Positions 10,626 to 22,195 of a stretch of 64,000 nucleotides of DNA are shown here, one piece after another. Below the pieces are notes generated by a model that was given only the letters and a program-made list of their open reading frames with translations, searched no databases and was not told the DNA's origin. The number at the start of each line of letters is the position of its first letter. Within the stretch, counting starts at the first letter, position 1. The translations under genes were made by a program, and so were the position numbers. Source of the DNA: Limonium bicolor (Eukaryota > Streptophyta > Magnoliopsida > Caryophyllales > Plumbaginaceae); the NCBI GenBank assembly GCA_023374045.1, contig CM041778.1, positions 292,369,533-292,433,532 of the forward strand. The letters are read 5' to 3'.

Positions 10626-10940
10626 CTGTCGCTTGTATTTTGTAATTTGTCACTTGTATTTTGTAAACATGTCACTTGTATTTCAATAACCTATCACTTG
10701 TATTTTGTTAACCTGTCATTTCTGTTTCGTTAACCTGACACTTGTATTTTGTTAACCTGTCACTTGTAATTTGTTAACATGTCACTCGTATTTCGTTGAC
10801 CTGTTATTTGTGTTTTGTTAACCTATTATTTGTGTTTTGTTAACCAGTCACTTGTATTTCGTTAGCGAGTAACTTGTATTTTGTTAACCTGTCACTTGTA
10901 TTTTGTTAACATGTCACATATATTTTGTTAACCTATTATT
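10626..10940. repeat. 22-bp minisatellite, about 14 copies
   Basis: Consecutive degenerate copies of CACTTGTATTTTGTTAACCTGT. Variation is concentrated at the CTTG and ACCTGT positions; no unique spacers separate the copies. Confidence 0.92.
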
Positions 10941-10959
10941 TGGAACTTATAGTGATTGA

Positions 10960-12455
10960 CGCTGAGCTTGACTTATTGCCAAGTCATTGGTGATATTGTC
11001 AAATATAGAGTGAGTTAAAAAAGATTACCTTACACCATAAACTTTAAAAACCACCCTAGAAAAGTTAAAAATGAATTGAATAGTTTTTACATAGTAATGA
11101 TATAAATTGTGGCTAATATTATGTAAACCTATGGCATATATATTTTTGTTATGTTATGACTAGCATTTTTCTGTAGATAAAAACTTTAACTAATATAAAA
11201 TGGATTCTTAGCCTTCCATATACCCAAAAATGCTAGTCAGTATATGCCGGAAAATTTTAGCCAATATATACGTAGTGTCATTCAAGGCAAATGATTTATT
11301 GAATTAAGCAATGAATAATGAGTAGTTTTTATATATTAGTGACATACAATCATGGCTAATATTACCTGAACCTATGGCATGTATAGTTTCGTATTATTAT
11401 CAGATATTTCTTGATGTGTATGGCTAACATTTTCTATATATAAAACCACCCTAGGAAATAATAAAAACTTTGAATGCTTATTTTTGAGTCAGGTGCGACA
11501 TTATAAAGTATAGTACGAGTTAAGAAAGATTACCCTACACCACACACCCTAAAAATTACTCTATGAAGGCTAAAAAAACATCGAAGGCTTATTGTCGAGT
11601 CAGTAGCGACATTATGAATTATAGAATGAGTTAAAAAAGATTACCCTACACAACACACTCTCAAAACCACCTTAGAAAAGTTAATAATGTTGAAAGCTTA
11701 TTGCCGAGTCAGTGGAGACATATTAAAAGTAGTTAAAAAAAAGATTACCATACACTACAAACCCTAAAAACCACCCTAGAAAAGTTAAGAACGTCGAAGG
11801 CGCATTGCCTAGCCAGTGGTGAGGTGACATTATAAAGTATAGAATGAGCTAAAAAAAGATAACCCTACACCACAAACCCCAAAACCACCCTAGGAAAGTT
11901 AAAAACGTCAAAGGCTTATTTAGGTTTGTAGTGAAGGGATTAGGGTCAAACGACCCTAAACCCTAAACCACAAACCGTAAAAATCTACCAAGTCAGTGGC
12001 GACATTATAAAGTTTTGAACGAGTTAAAAAAGATTACCCTACACCACAAACCTTAAAAACCACCCGGGGAAGTTAAACAACGTCGAAGGCTTATTATCGG
12101 TCACTAGTGACATTTTAAAGCATAGAAGGGGTTATTAAAAGATTATTCTACACCACAAACCCTAAAAACCACCCTAGGAAAGTTAAAACGTTGAAGACTT
12201 ATATTAGGGTTTGTAGTGAAGGGATTAGTGTCTAACGACTCTAAATCCTACCGAGTTAGTGGCGACATTATAAAGTATAGAATACGTTAAAAAAGATTAC
12301 CCTACACCACAAACCCTTAAAACCTCCCTAGAAAAGTTAAAAACATTGACAGCTTATTGCCGAGTCAGTGGCGATACTATAAAGCATAGAACGAGTAAAA
12401 AAAAAGATTATCCTACTCCATAAACCCTAAAACCACCATAGAAAAATTAAAAACG
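10960..12455. repeat. About 105-bp satellite-like array with CCCTAAA motifs
   Basis: An isolated unit lies at about 10960-11090 and a run of nine or so from about 11470. Each unit contains AAAAGATTACCCTACACCAC, AAACCCTAAAAACCACCCTA, GAAAAGTTAAAAACGTCGAA, GCTTATTGCCGAGTCAGTGG and CGACATTATAAAGTATAGAA. Spacing is 105-115 bp, with some units lengthened by a TTAGGGTTTGTAGTGAAGGG block. Two adjoining telomere-like CCCTAAA copies occur near 11960. The 11090-11470 interval has a duplicated CTATGGCAT.TATA segment but no gene. Confidence 0.85.
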
Positions 12456-12703
12456 GCTTATTTTATTGGTTTGAAATATGTTACTTTATGTAATACTTTA
12501 GTATAATGCAACTCATTGTTTTATTTAAAAATTATATCCTTAAATAATGTTTTGTCTACTACTAAACCTAATTTGTTTATTATTAAACCATATTGTAGTG
12601 TATCTTAAGGAGTAATTGTATACTATTCAAAACTTGATAATTTATTAAATAATTTCTTATAAAAATTTGTAACTAACTTTTCCTAGGTATTAAATTTCTT
12701 TTA

Positions 12704-13249
12704 GGGAAAATTACATCCCCCACCTATGACGTTTGGTGAAATTACACACCCCACCCACGAGGTTTCAAAAATTACTTTGTCCACCCATGTGGTTTCCTCT
12801 ATTTTACATCTGGCAACTTTTCTAGTATTTGATCAACTTAAAAGATGCTTTAATGTTGTCCAAAATTGATGAAACTTTACATGAATGATGTCAAGGTGTT
12901 ATATTTTGGTCTAGCGTAAAATCCTCAGTTTTTAAGCTCATATGTGATTTGTGGGACCCAATGAAACATGTGACATGTCAACGTGTTTTCATTAGGTCCC
13001 ACATGTCATATATAAGCTTTAAAAACTTTGGATTTGACGTTGGACAAAAATATAACACCTTAGCATCATCTATGTAAAATTTTATCAATTTTGGACAACA
13101 TTTAAGCATCTTTTAAGTTGATCAAATATTAGGAAAGTTGACGGATGTAAAATAAAGGAAACCACATAGGTGGGCAAAATAACTTTTGAACCTCGTGGGT
13201 GGGGTGTGTAATTTCACCAAACGTCATGGGTAGGAGATGTAATTTTCCC
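12704..13249. mobile_element. Palindromic Mutator-type MITE
   Basis: The element starts GGGAAAATTACATC and ends GATGTAATTTTCCC; arms of ~250 bp are inverted repeats of each other around a centre near 12960. It is flanked by a perfect 9-bp target duplication TTTCTTTTA (12695-12703, 13250-13258), the Mutator superfamily signature. There is no ORF. It belongs with the GGGAAA-ended elements at 34484, 35239 and 36412. Confidence 0.93.
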
Positions 13250-13258
13250 TTTCTTTTA

Positions 13259-13961
13259 TATACACCAACAATAACATCGATGTCTTATTTCAAAAATAAT
13301 TGGAATAGGTTAACATGAATTAGAATATGAAGTTGGACATAACGATAGGCATACAAGAAAGATAAATACATTAGAGATATAATAAAAATGTGATAGAGAT
13401 GGAGAAGGAGTATGACAGATTATGGGTCTATTACAGTAAGATGGAAGTTTCTAAAATATGAAGGAGTGTATGTCAATTTCAAAAAAAATGTAAAATGAAT
13501 TTTCAACCATTATAAAAGATAAATAAGAAACAAACATTATAAAACAAGAGATCTAACTAGTTAAAGAAATATTTTATAATTTTCTTTGTTATTTTAATTG
13601 TATAAGTTTATCAGTTTATTACATAGTTAGTGTTACTTATAATTTTGTATATTGTATGTAAAACTATCAACTTATCGTCAAATAAAAACTATTAATTTAT
13701 ACTTGTAGAAATCAAATTACTTTTTTTCTCAAATAAAGTTCTAAAAATTTGTTTTTATGAAATATTGTTATATTATTTATTTAAAAATAAAGTCACTCCC
13801 ATATCAATTTCCACTTGACTTTTTCTACCATCTTAAATTTCTAATCATAATCTAAATCTGCTACAGAGAGCCAATGAAAAAAAATAGTAGATTACTACAA
13901 TGTAGAACTTGATAATACTTGTTGAAATTTCTCAATATTCATGATTATATTATGTCATATT
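13259..13961. other. No recognisable feature (AT-rich)
   Basis: AT-rich intergenic sequence between the MULE MITE and the copia LTR, with no supported feature. Confidence 0.5.
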
Positions 13962-14157
13962 TGTAGAAAAGAGATGGACAGAAGTAATTTGAAAGAGAAA
14001 CTGAGACATTGGCAGAGTAAGGAGGGAAACGGAAGACGAATGACTAGATTTCCAGGTTGTAAGTTACAGTACAGTAGCTAGTTGCTTATATAGGAGGTTA
14101 ATACTAACAACTTCTATTACAGCTGGCTAACTGACTAATCACATTATATTATTTACA
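13962..14157 (-). repeat. copia 3' LTR
   Basis: 196 bp, begins TGTAGAAAAGAGATGG and ends TTATTTACA in plus orientation, matching 22196-22400. The adjoining GCAGGAGGA (minus strand, 14158-14166) is the polypurine tract, marking this as the 3' LTR of the minus-strand element. Confidence 0.93.
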
Positions 14158-14281
14158 TCCTCCTGCAAACTAGACTAGGTGCAACATAGTCCTAGTTTGT
14201 TTCGTAGCAGAAAAATAGAATCTTTAGTCATTGGCTTTGTAAAACCATCTGTTAGCTATTGTTTTGAGCGAACAAACTTGA

Positions 14282-14996
14282 TCAGAAGTTGCCCATTGGT
14301 AACCTTTTCTCTGACGAAATGATAATTGGATTTTTGGACATGAACAGAGCACTTAGATTGTCACAGAAGATGACAGGACTGGACGAGACTGAGATGTTGA
14401 TATCTTTGAGAATGTAAGTGATCCACAGAACTTCAGATGTTGCAGCTGCTAAAGCACGATACTCAGCTTCTGTAGAAGATCTTGCAATAGTTTTCTGTTT
14501 TCGAGAAGCCCAAGAAATCAAGTTTGCGCCAAGAAAAACACAAGTTCCACTATTAGATCTTCTAGTAAGGGCACAACTGCCCCAGTCAGCATCAGAGTAG
14601 GTGACTAAAGTGAGTGAAGATTGTGACTGTAGAGTGAGACCATGAGAAATAGTGCCATTGATATACCTGAGAATGCCTTTCACAGCCTGCCAATGTGATT
14701 CAAGAGGATGTCCCATATATTGACTTGCCAAATTGACAGCATAGGTGAGATTTGATCTTGTCAAAGTTAGGTATTGCAGAGCACCAACTACACTACGATA
14801 CTTGGTAGGTTCAATTAAAGGAGAAGCAGTAGAGTTCATCCTATGAAGACTTAAAGGAGTGAGAGCTGGTGTTGCTTCACACATACCTTCTTGAGTCAGT
14901 AGGTCACGAGCATATTTCTATTGGATGAGAAACAAGCCCGAATCAGTGAATTTAGCCTCAATCCCCAGAAAATAATGAAGTTGTCCAAGATCTTTG
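14282..14996 (-). pseudogene. copia RT C-terminal end and RNase H
   Basis: After the nested insertion the minus strand resumes with KDLGQLHYFLGIE, the standard copia RT motif, followed by KYARDLL and the RNase H core: YSDADWGS, the SSTEAEYRALA helix and the FCDNLSA motif. A TAG interrupts the frame between FLIQ and KYARDLL at about 14919. The RT half upstream of the insertion ends in E-S-C-A-I-K, so the two halves join in frame as AIKDLG once the insertion is removed. Confidence 0.9.
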
Positions 14997-16692
14997 TGAT
15001 AAGTGTCCAAATGAGCATGATTTACAGGTGTATTTCATATATAATATTAGCACTTTTCTTGCTCATTTCTCCACTTCGGTTAGTTTTCCTCTAGTTTAAG
15101 TTTTATTGTTTATCTCACAAATTATTGGTTTAACATGAGGAAAACCAAGCTGGGAGTAGAGTAGACGAAGAGACGAACACATAGACGCAAACGGCTCAGA
15201 AAACGGGGTCCAAACGAAGAATCTAGAGCCGGTCGAAGTTTGAAGGAAATAAGTCACGAACAATTGCAACCGCCTGGCTTTTGGGCGGACGCCAGGGCGG
15301 ACTCGACCAGTGTGCAACCGCCCATGCACAAAGCGGACGTGAGTGAGCAATGGGTTAGGCGGACGGAACATATAACCGCCTCTGCTACCACCTTATTTAT
15401 AGGCGGACGTCAATGCTACCGCATGGGATTGGTGCGGACGTGAGGGCGGCCAGACTCATGCAACCGCCTGGTTGTCATGCGGACAACAGAGAGGTACCGA
15501 TGCGGTCGTGACTAAAATCGACGCGCGACAGTTTTCTTCTTCGCCCGTCATCGTCTGCAACTTGCCTCCGCCGACTGTCTGCAACTCGTCCACTGCCATA
15601 TCTATCTACTCCGCACCGCCTACCTTAATTCCCTCACGCGTGAGCTTTGTCCCCTGCGCAATAAATGAGCAATCAACGAGCTCAATCATTTCCTCAACTT
15701 GCTCACGCGTCTGTCTATCTCCTCTGCTGCTTCTTCGCTTCCTCTATATAAACCCACGAGCCATCACCCAGAGAAGGAAAAAAAATACATCCACCACCCA
15801 TACAATCCATCACCGTACCACTTCACCACACATCACACGTTCATCTCATTTCTCTCCTCCCGCCTTCTCCATTTTTATTTCACTTTCCACCATATTCACC
15901 TCTAGTCCTACGTATACAAAATAGCAGAGCGAGCTGGAGTGATTACAGATGATTTCTATTACTCTTGTTTCTGTTTTTCTATTTAATATGTTAGGCTAGT
16001 TACGTATACTCTGGGAATGGTTATTATGTGTTTGTATTAATTATGCATTAATTTTACTGGTTTAAATTATATACAGTTTGTTACGTTTTAAAGGTTATCT
16101 CTCGCCTTTTTAATAAATGTCATGAGTTTATTAAATTGCTTTCCTAAGTCTATTTTGATCAGACCGGTGATAAATAGATAGGTTAATTAAGACGTAAAAC
16201 TGGAGGAAACTTGTTATGATTTAATAAGTTAGTATTCAGTTGCAAATGTAATTCCTCAAATACTCCTCTGCCGTTTACAGGCATTTTGCTTGAACCTTGA
16301 TTAGAACCTTGCATTACAGGTAAACGAGTTCTTTTGAGTTTTCATCGGACCTTAAGAAAATAATAGGAACCTTGCCAAATTATTAAACCAGTAGAGATAG
16401 CTTAATTATGCAGATTACAATAACCTGACCCGGAGTTCCATTTAATTTATCTATTAACTTAGTTTATTTTATCTTTCCTTTTTATTTATATTACAAGTCA
16501 ATTAATCCCCCCTCTTGTGACACGCTTAGGTACTATAATATGTATATTAGTCCCACGGTTCGATATCCGGTCGCTTACAATTCACTATACTACCACGACC
16601 GGGATTTGTTTGCAGCCCGACGTTTATTTGAGTTTTTAATTTCTTTTCTTTTAATTTACACCAGTTTAACCACTCACGATATAACGTCTGCA
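14997..16692 (+). repeat. 5' LTR of the Athila-like element
   Basis: Starts TGATAAGTGTCC and ends TCTGCA, four bases before the primer site. A TATA box TATATAAA at 15745-15752 is followed by a short pyrimidine-rich transcript-start region. The U3 at 15270-15500 has repeated AACCGCC and GGCGGACG motifs. ORFs at 15472-15924 fall over this promoter and show no domain. Confidence 0.82.
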
Positions 16693-16695
16693 AAA

Positions 16696-16713
16696 TGGCG
16701 TCGTTGCCGGGGA
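16696..16713 (+). promoter_or_regulatory. Primer-binding site of the Athila-like element
   Basis: TGGCGTCGTTGCCGGGGA, three bases after the LTR CA end, is the primer-binding sequence typical of Athila and related gypsy elements. Confidence 0.85.
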
Positions 16714-16908
16714 CTAGTTTATTCTAGTCCCTAAGCCCCGGATTATTCACTTGTTATATTAGAATATTTTGTCTATATTATTTTTGTTTGTTGTTTATAT
16801 TAATTATCTTTTATATTTTGTTTATATTATTATTATGTTTGTTTCTAATTATTTTATTTTCTAATCTGTTTCAGTAGTTTTGTTTTATATACAAAAACTC
16901 AAAAAAAA

Positions 16909-17502
16909 ATGGCACAGGTGTTCGAAGAAGAGTTTTGTTATTCTCAGTATTTATACTGCTCCGTATGTGGAGGAGCTCATGATTATGCAGATTGTCTCAT
17001 ATTGCAGGAACAACTCTGGTTAGAAGATCAACCAGATTACCTGGAGAGACTCGCTCAACCAGAACAGCTACCAAAGAGCGAAATAATTCATGAGGTAGAA
17101 TACCCCACTACGGATGTAAGTTATTTTCTTCCCTCTATAATCGCCTACCGCCAGTTTCCATCCTTCTCTGTTCTCTATCCAGAAGATGAGGATATTTACA
17201 TCCTCGAAAATGAAGAGAAGGAATTGCCATCACCTCCCGCCAATAGATCCAAACAGAACGCCACTATCACCTTCGAAGAATTAACTTTCTCTGAAGATGA
17301 TATCAATCAGCGTTCTTTCTACAAGCCTCACCTACAAGAGGAGGATGTTTACATCCTCCAATTTGAGGAAGAAAAATCATCACCACCGGGTCTTCTGTTA
17401 GAACTACGTTCCCGGCAATACCTCCTCAAACACCAGATTTTGTGGAGTATTAATTTTCTTATTTTATATGTCGAGGTAACATTTTGTTTTGATCCAGGAT
17501 AA
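16909..17502 (+). CDS. Short gag-like protein with one zinc knuckle
   Basis: The ORF encodes 197 residues. Near residue 19 is CSVCGGAHDYADC, a CX2CX3HX4C knuckle of the kind found in Athila gag proteins. The rest is acidic, with a repeated EDVYILQFEEE / EDIYILENEEK motif (about residues 90 and 145) separated by Pro-rich linkers, suggesting an internal duplication. There are no protease or RT motifs. The ORF starts about 195 bp after the primer site and is followed by a conserved non-coding stretch (CAGCTTCCCGGGAGGCAACCC at 17540) typical of this element class. A full Athila gag is considerably longer, so this is a reduced derivative. Function unknown; RNA binding by the knuckle is an inference. 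Confidence 0.6.
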   Translation: MAQVFEEEFCYSQYLYCSVCGGAHDYADCLILQEQLWLEDQPDYLERLAQPEQLPKSEIIHEVEYPTTDVSYFLPSIIAYRQFPSFSVLYPEDEDIYILENEEKELPSPPANRSKQNATITFEELTFSEDDINQRSFYKPHLQEEDVYILQFEEEKSSPPGLLLELRSRQYLLKHQILWSINFLILYVEVTFCFDPG

Positions 17503-18644
17503 CGAAGCAGGCATCTAGCCAAAGACGTTAAAGAAGGGCAGCTTCCCGGGAGGCAACCCGGATGAACTTTTATTTTATTTATGCTCTTTTAATTTGCAGG
17601 TTCTCTTTAAATTTTATTTTTGCTAACTTTTAACTCCGTTTGTAGTATGGTTGCTTCTGGTGTCTTATGCAGGTGCACCTTTATATTTACACTGCAACCA
17701 AGCTACGCTGCTTGAGGCTGAAGCTCAAGTGTGGGGGAACTACTTTAACGACGAGCAAAAATAAAATCAGGGGAGTACTAGTTTCTTTAAATTATGCTTT
17801 TATTTAAATAAAAACTGCAGAGGAGCGTTATGTGCTTAAATGTTTATTTGTGACCTTTGTGTTATCTCTATTTTATCTACTTACCGAAAAGGTCTTCTGA
17901 AACTTTCCCTTGTTTTTTTTCTGGTGAACAATGAGGACATTGTTCAATTTAAGTGTGGGGGAGTGTGCCCTTTCAGTGGAATTTTGTGCTTAAATGTTTA
18001 ATCTCTCTGCTTATCTTGCGTTTGTCCAATTCAAATATCGTGGACCCCTTTATATGTGGGTTGTTCTCTTTAAGAATAAATATTGTTATGAATTGTAGGA
18101 TAAATGGTACAAATTTTAAAAATTTTGATTACTTTTGAGGAGCATTTTATATGCGGTGTGACCAAATAATCTGCAAATGGTTGGATTTTTATTGCTCAGG
18201 GTTTCTTTCTGTCTTCTCTCTTAGGGATTGCTAAGGGGTGCTTCTCTGTTGAAAAAAAAAAGAGAGAAGAAATAAAAAAATAATAAGGGACTTGCGAGAC
18301 ACCATTGGTAACCAACAAAAAGAGTTGAGTGTTCTTAAATATAAAGGTGTTATGCCTACATTTTCTCATCCCATATGCAAAAGTGAAACAAATGCATGAA
18401 TCTATTTTTCCTTTTGTTTTCTCCTCAATGCCCATTCTTGAGAGAAGTTGGCCATGGTAAAAGTTCTCAAAGTCACCTAAAAGAAACATTGAAGTACCTT
18501 GGATCATACCCCGAAACTCTATATTTTATTTTCACCCTGAGCACACCTATGCCACCAGCAGTTAATTTTTCACACTCCTCGAAAAGTTTGAAGATCATGT
18601 TTATCCTACCCTTCATAATAGTATTTGTTAGTATTGAGCATTCC

Positions 18645-19439
18645 CTACTTACTTGGGTACGTGGTTTTGCTTGAGGACAAGCAAAAAGATAAGTGTGGGG
18701 GTTTGATAGCACATGATTCACCCAGCTGATTAATAACTTCTTGAATCTGTGTAGGATTACTTCCTGTGATCACCATATCATCAACATATACAAGAAGTAT
18801 GACAGTGCCTAGTGAAGTGTGTCTGTAAAACAAAGAAGTGTCAGCCTTACTACAGCAGAAATTAAAACGATACAGGATAGAACTTAATTTGTCAAACCAG
18901 GCTCTGGGTGCCTGTTTCAGACCATACAGAGACTTCTGTAACTTACAGACAAGAGTTTCTTTTGTTCCTTCAATGAAACCTAGCGGTTGCTCCATGTAAA
19001 CATCCTCAGTTAGTTCACCATGTAAGAAAGTGTTTTTGACATCAAGCTATTTTATCTGCCACTTACGAGTAATAGCAACAGATAAAACAGTTCGAACAGT
19101 GGGAAATTTAACTACAAGACTAAATGTTTCCTGGAAATCAATTCCTGGAACCTGATGAAACCCTTTGTCAACAAGTCTCTCCTTGAGACATTCTACTAAG
19201 CCATCTGCCTTGCACTTGGTGCGGAAAACCCATTTACAGCCAACTATATTCATATCTGAGGAGCAAGGTACTAAGCACCAGGTTTTGTTGTGTTTAAGAG
19301 CCTTCATTTCTTCACACATAGCGTGATACCAACCTGGGTCTTGCAGAGCCTGTTTAACAGAGCGTGGTTCACTTGGTATATCACCTTGGTGAGTACCATG
19401 AGCTTCAAGCTGTTGCCTTGTCTTAGACCGAGTTAACAT
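18645..19439 (-). pseudogene. copia reverse transcriptase N-terminal and central part
   Basis: The minus strand reads EPRSVKQALQDPGWYHAMCEEM, TWCLVPC, GCKWVFRTK, GIDFQETFSLVVK (RT blocks A-B), then after a frame interruption near 19040 KLQKSLYGLKQAPRAW and LVYVDDMVITG. The catalytic YVDD is at 18777-18788. The frame closes at ESCAIK, where the Athila-like insertion begins. Confidence 0.92.
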
Positions 19440-19495
19440 ATGATGAGTGTTAACATTTGTGGGTTGTGGAACAGTTGGAATAGGTAACTTAACAG

Positions 19496-21150
19496 TTAAT
19501 TCAATTCCTTCAGGGTGAACATCATGTTCAGGTTGCGGGTGTATAATAGGGATAGTTTCTTGAGAATGAACATCAGATTGGGAAGGTAACTGGATGAAGA
19601 GCTTGGTGAATTAGTGATAACATTCAGAATAGGTGGTGAGGCTGATCTTGTAGAGTTGGATGTATTTGTAGAGATTGGCTCAGAGGGATAAATTGGGAAT
19701 CTGATATTAGGATTTGTGTTGTTTTGAGGTGGGTAATTTGAAGCAGATTCTGAATCTGAATCAAAAACAGAACTGTTAACTCTTTCCTTGTCGATGAACA
19801 TATTAAATGTGGTGATAAAGGGATCAGGTTGCAGTTGGATGGTGTCAGTAGAGTTTTTGTAAGGAAAGACAAGCTCATCAAAGACAACATGTCTTGAGAT
19901 ATAGATTTTCCTGGAGGGAACATGATAGCATCTGTAACCCTTATGTAGCTGACTATATCCAATGAAGACACATGGTAAGGATCTTGGCTCAAATTTATGA
20001 GTTATTTTATTCCTAAGAAAAGGAAAACATCTGCATCCAAAGGTTTTCAAACAAGAATAGTCTGGTTGACTATCAAAAACCTTAACAAAAGGAATCTGAT
20101 TCTTGAGAACAGAAGACGGGAGACGGTTTTTCAAGAAGACAACTGTCACAAAGGCCTCAGTCCAAAATGAAATGGGTAAGTTGGAATGATACAGTAAGGT
20201 TAAACCTGTCTCAACTAAATGACGATGTTTACGTTCAGCTACACCATTTTGCTCTGGAGTAGAAGGACAGGAAACCTATTGCATAATTCCCAAACTACTT
20301 CATAACTAAACAAAAGAAGCACTTAGGAATTCACCTTCGCCATCACACTGAAAATTTTTGATTTTCTTAGAAAATTGACATTCCACCATCTTCTGAAACT
20401 TAACAAAAACTTCATAGAAATCAGACTTTTTCTTCAACAGATATAACCAAGTAAACCTACTATGATCATCAATGAAGATTACATAGTACCGAAAACCACT
20501 AGAAGGAGTTACAGGAGCTGGTCCCCATATATCACAATGGACTTTATCAAAGAGTTCAGAAGCTATTTTATTACTCGAATTGAAGGGCAATCTATAACTT
20601 TTTCCCATTTGGCAACTAGCACAGACGTTGTAATCCTTTTTCCAGGAACTGATACTTATTCCTTTCAGTTGATTCAGTATTTGGACTATCCTTGAATGAG
20701 GATGGCAAAGTCGTGAGTGCCATATGGGAGCATCAGCTTTATTTGTTGTAATTGCTACAAAAGCCTCACTCGTTGCCTTTTCAACAGCATACAGATCACC
20801 ATGCCTTTTCCCTTGATCAACTCCTTGCCTGTCACACGGTCCTTGATACAAAAGCCAGAATCAATGAACTCGATAATGCAGAAATTATCCTTTGTCAGCC
20901 TACTTACAGATAGTAAGTTCCTCTTTAGACCATGTACAACTAACACATAGTTCATTTGAACTGAACTATTTTCACCTTTCAACATACATTCACTAGTATG
21001 TACAATTTGAAGCCTTGATCTATTACCGACTACAACAAAATCACAACCTTTATAAGGTTTATATTTAGAAAGCATACCTGAACTGTTTACCATGTGAGTG
21101 GTTACAGATGAATCAATGTATAAAGCAGGAGAGTCTTCCTCAGTAGTCAT
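19496..21150 (-). pseudogene. copia protease and integrase region
   Basis: The protease begins after ALYIDSSVTTHMV; the usual active-site triad D-S-G is D-S-S here, which should inactivate it. Integrase follows: WHSRLCHPHS, CASCQMGK (HHCC zinc part), then HCDIWGPAP, FIDDHSRFTWLYLL and the CDGEGEF region of the catalytic core, then a frame break around 20150-20310, then LPSSVLKNQIPF, FGCRCFPFLR and the GYRCYHVPSRKIYISRHVVF tail typical of copia. Several breaks make it non-functional. Confidence 0.9.
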
Positions 21151-21174
21151 GGTGTTGAAGGCTTTCGGAAGATT

Positions 21175-22104
21175 CTACTCATTTGCTGAATACGAATGAT
21201 CCCAGCGGTAGAAACAGGAGAGGTCAGTGTGGTTCGTGCGACCACAAATTTGATAGGGAGACACTCCAGAATCAGAATTTGACGAATTTCTGCTTTGAGT
21301 ATTTGAAGTATCATCACTTCTCTATCGTTGATAACCACGACCACGGCCAGAATTTCTTCCTCCTCTACCACGATAGTTATTTCCAAAATTTCTTCCTCGG
21401 TAACTATTGCCAGATTCTTGATTAACCGTAAACGCCACTTCTTGAACATTTTCTTTTCCTTCATCTTCACCTTCTCTTAGGTCATAAGCTTCAATAGCAG
21501 CCACGAATTCTTTGAAGGTAGGGTAAGGAGATCGACTCAGCATGATAGAGCGTAAAACTTTATACCTCTTTCCGCATCCATGAGCAAAGGTCAACACCTT
21601 ATCATCTTCAGAAACTGGATGCTTGATTACGGACAGACTATCGCACACCGCTTTGAACTCCTTGATGAAATCTTTGACTAACTTCTCTCCAAGTTTCAGA
21701 GCTCTAAGTTTTTGTTTGAGTTGAAACTCTCTATCATTTGTTGATTGAAGAAATTTAATCTGAAGATCATTCAAGATGCTTTTCGCGGTAGTGCAGCCTA
21801 CGATTTGATCGACGCAATCCTCAGAAATGGTAGCTATAATCCACGCTCTCACCAAAGCATCTTTCTTCTTCCATTTTGTCAAATCTTCTCCTTTGGTGTC
21901 AGGAGCATCTTTCTCAATCAGTTCAAGAACTTGAACAGATTCAAGAAGGTTGAGCATTTGTGTTCTCCAGCTTAAGTAGTTTCTTTCTCAGCTTAACTTG
22001 ATTGTGGAAATCCCAATCAGTTGATACAGATTTGATGCAGATAGAGTGAAAGCAGATCCATTGGAACTCACTCCTTGCGTAGCATCAGATGAAGAGATAG
22101 ACAT
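21175..22104 (-). pseudogene. copia gag
   Basis: The ATG at 22104 opens gag; a TGA at 21988-21990 interrupts it just before ERNYLSWRTQM, the usual copia gag N-terminal motif. Then follow the DUF4219/UBN2-like body, VKDFIKEFKAVCDSL and a Gly/Arg-rich tail. The frame shifts before a zinc knuckle that reads YQICGRTNHTDLSC: the first of the CCHC cysteines is Tyr. The reading closes at TAG 21175-21177. Confidence 0.88.
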
Positions 22105-22183
22105 GGCGGAAGAGAGACGACGGTCTACTAAAAACCGACAATGAACTTTAGTGCAGATTTTTGATGCGGAAGAGCAAATTCAT

Positions 22184-22195
22184 GCTCTGATACCA
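22184..22195 (-). promoter_or_regulatory. copia primer-binding site
   Basis: TGGTATCAGAGC on the minus strand, directly inside the 5' LTR, complementary to the initiator tRNA-Met 3' region as in most plant copia elements. Confidence 0.95.

Larger units (their letters stand above)
14997..18701 (+). mobile_element. Athila-like non-autonomous gypsy element with a single LTR, nested in copia
   Basis: The order is a 1696-bp LTR (14997-16692), primer-binding site, one short gag-like ORF, three AAGTGTGGGGG purine-tract-like motifs (17729, 17951, 18691), then directly copia sequence. No protease, RT or integrase is present, so any movement would have depended on proteins in trans. The left junction is ATCTTTG|TGATAAGTG; at the right, GTGTGGGGG is followed by TTTGATAGC of the copia RT. 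The 3' LTR expected after the last purine tract is missing. LTR length, TGATAAGTG start and primer site fit the Athila lineage. Confidence 0.85.

Noticed and set aside
10626..10940. CRISPR-like array
   Set aside because: Direct 22-bp repeats without unique spacers in a plant nuclear context; it is a minisatellite.
15472..15924. 150-codon ORF
   Set aside because: It lies across the promoter and start region of the Athila-like LTR, with a Ser/Thr-rich low-complexity product.
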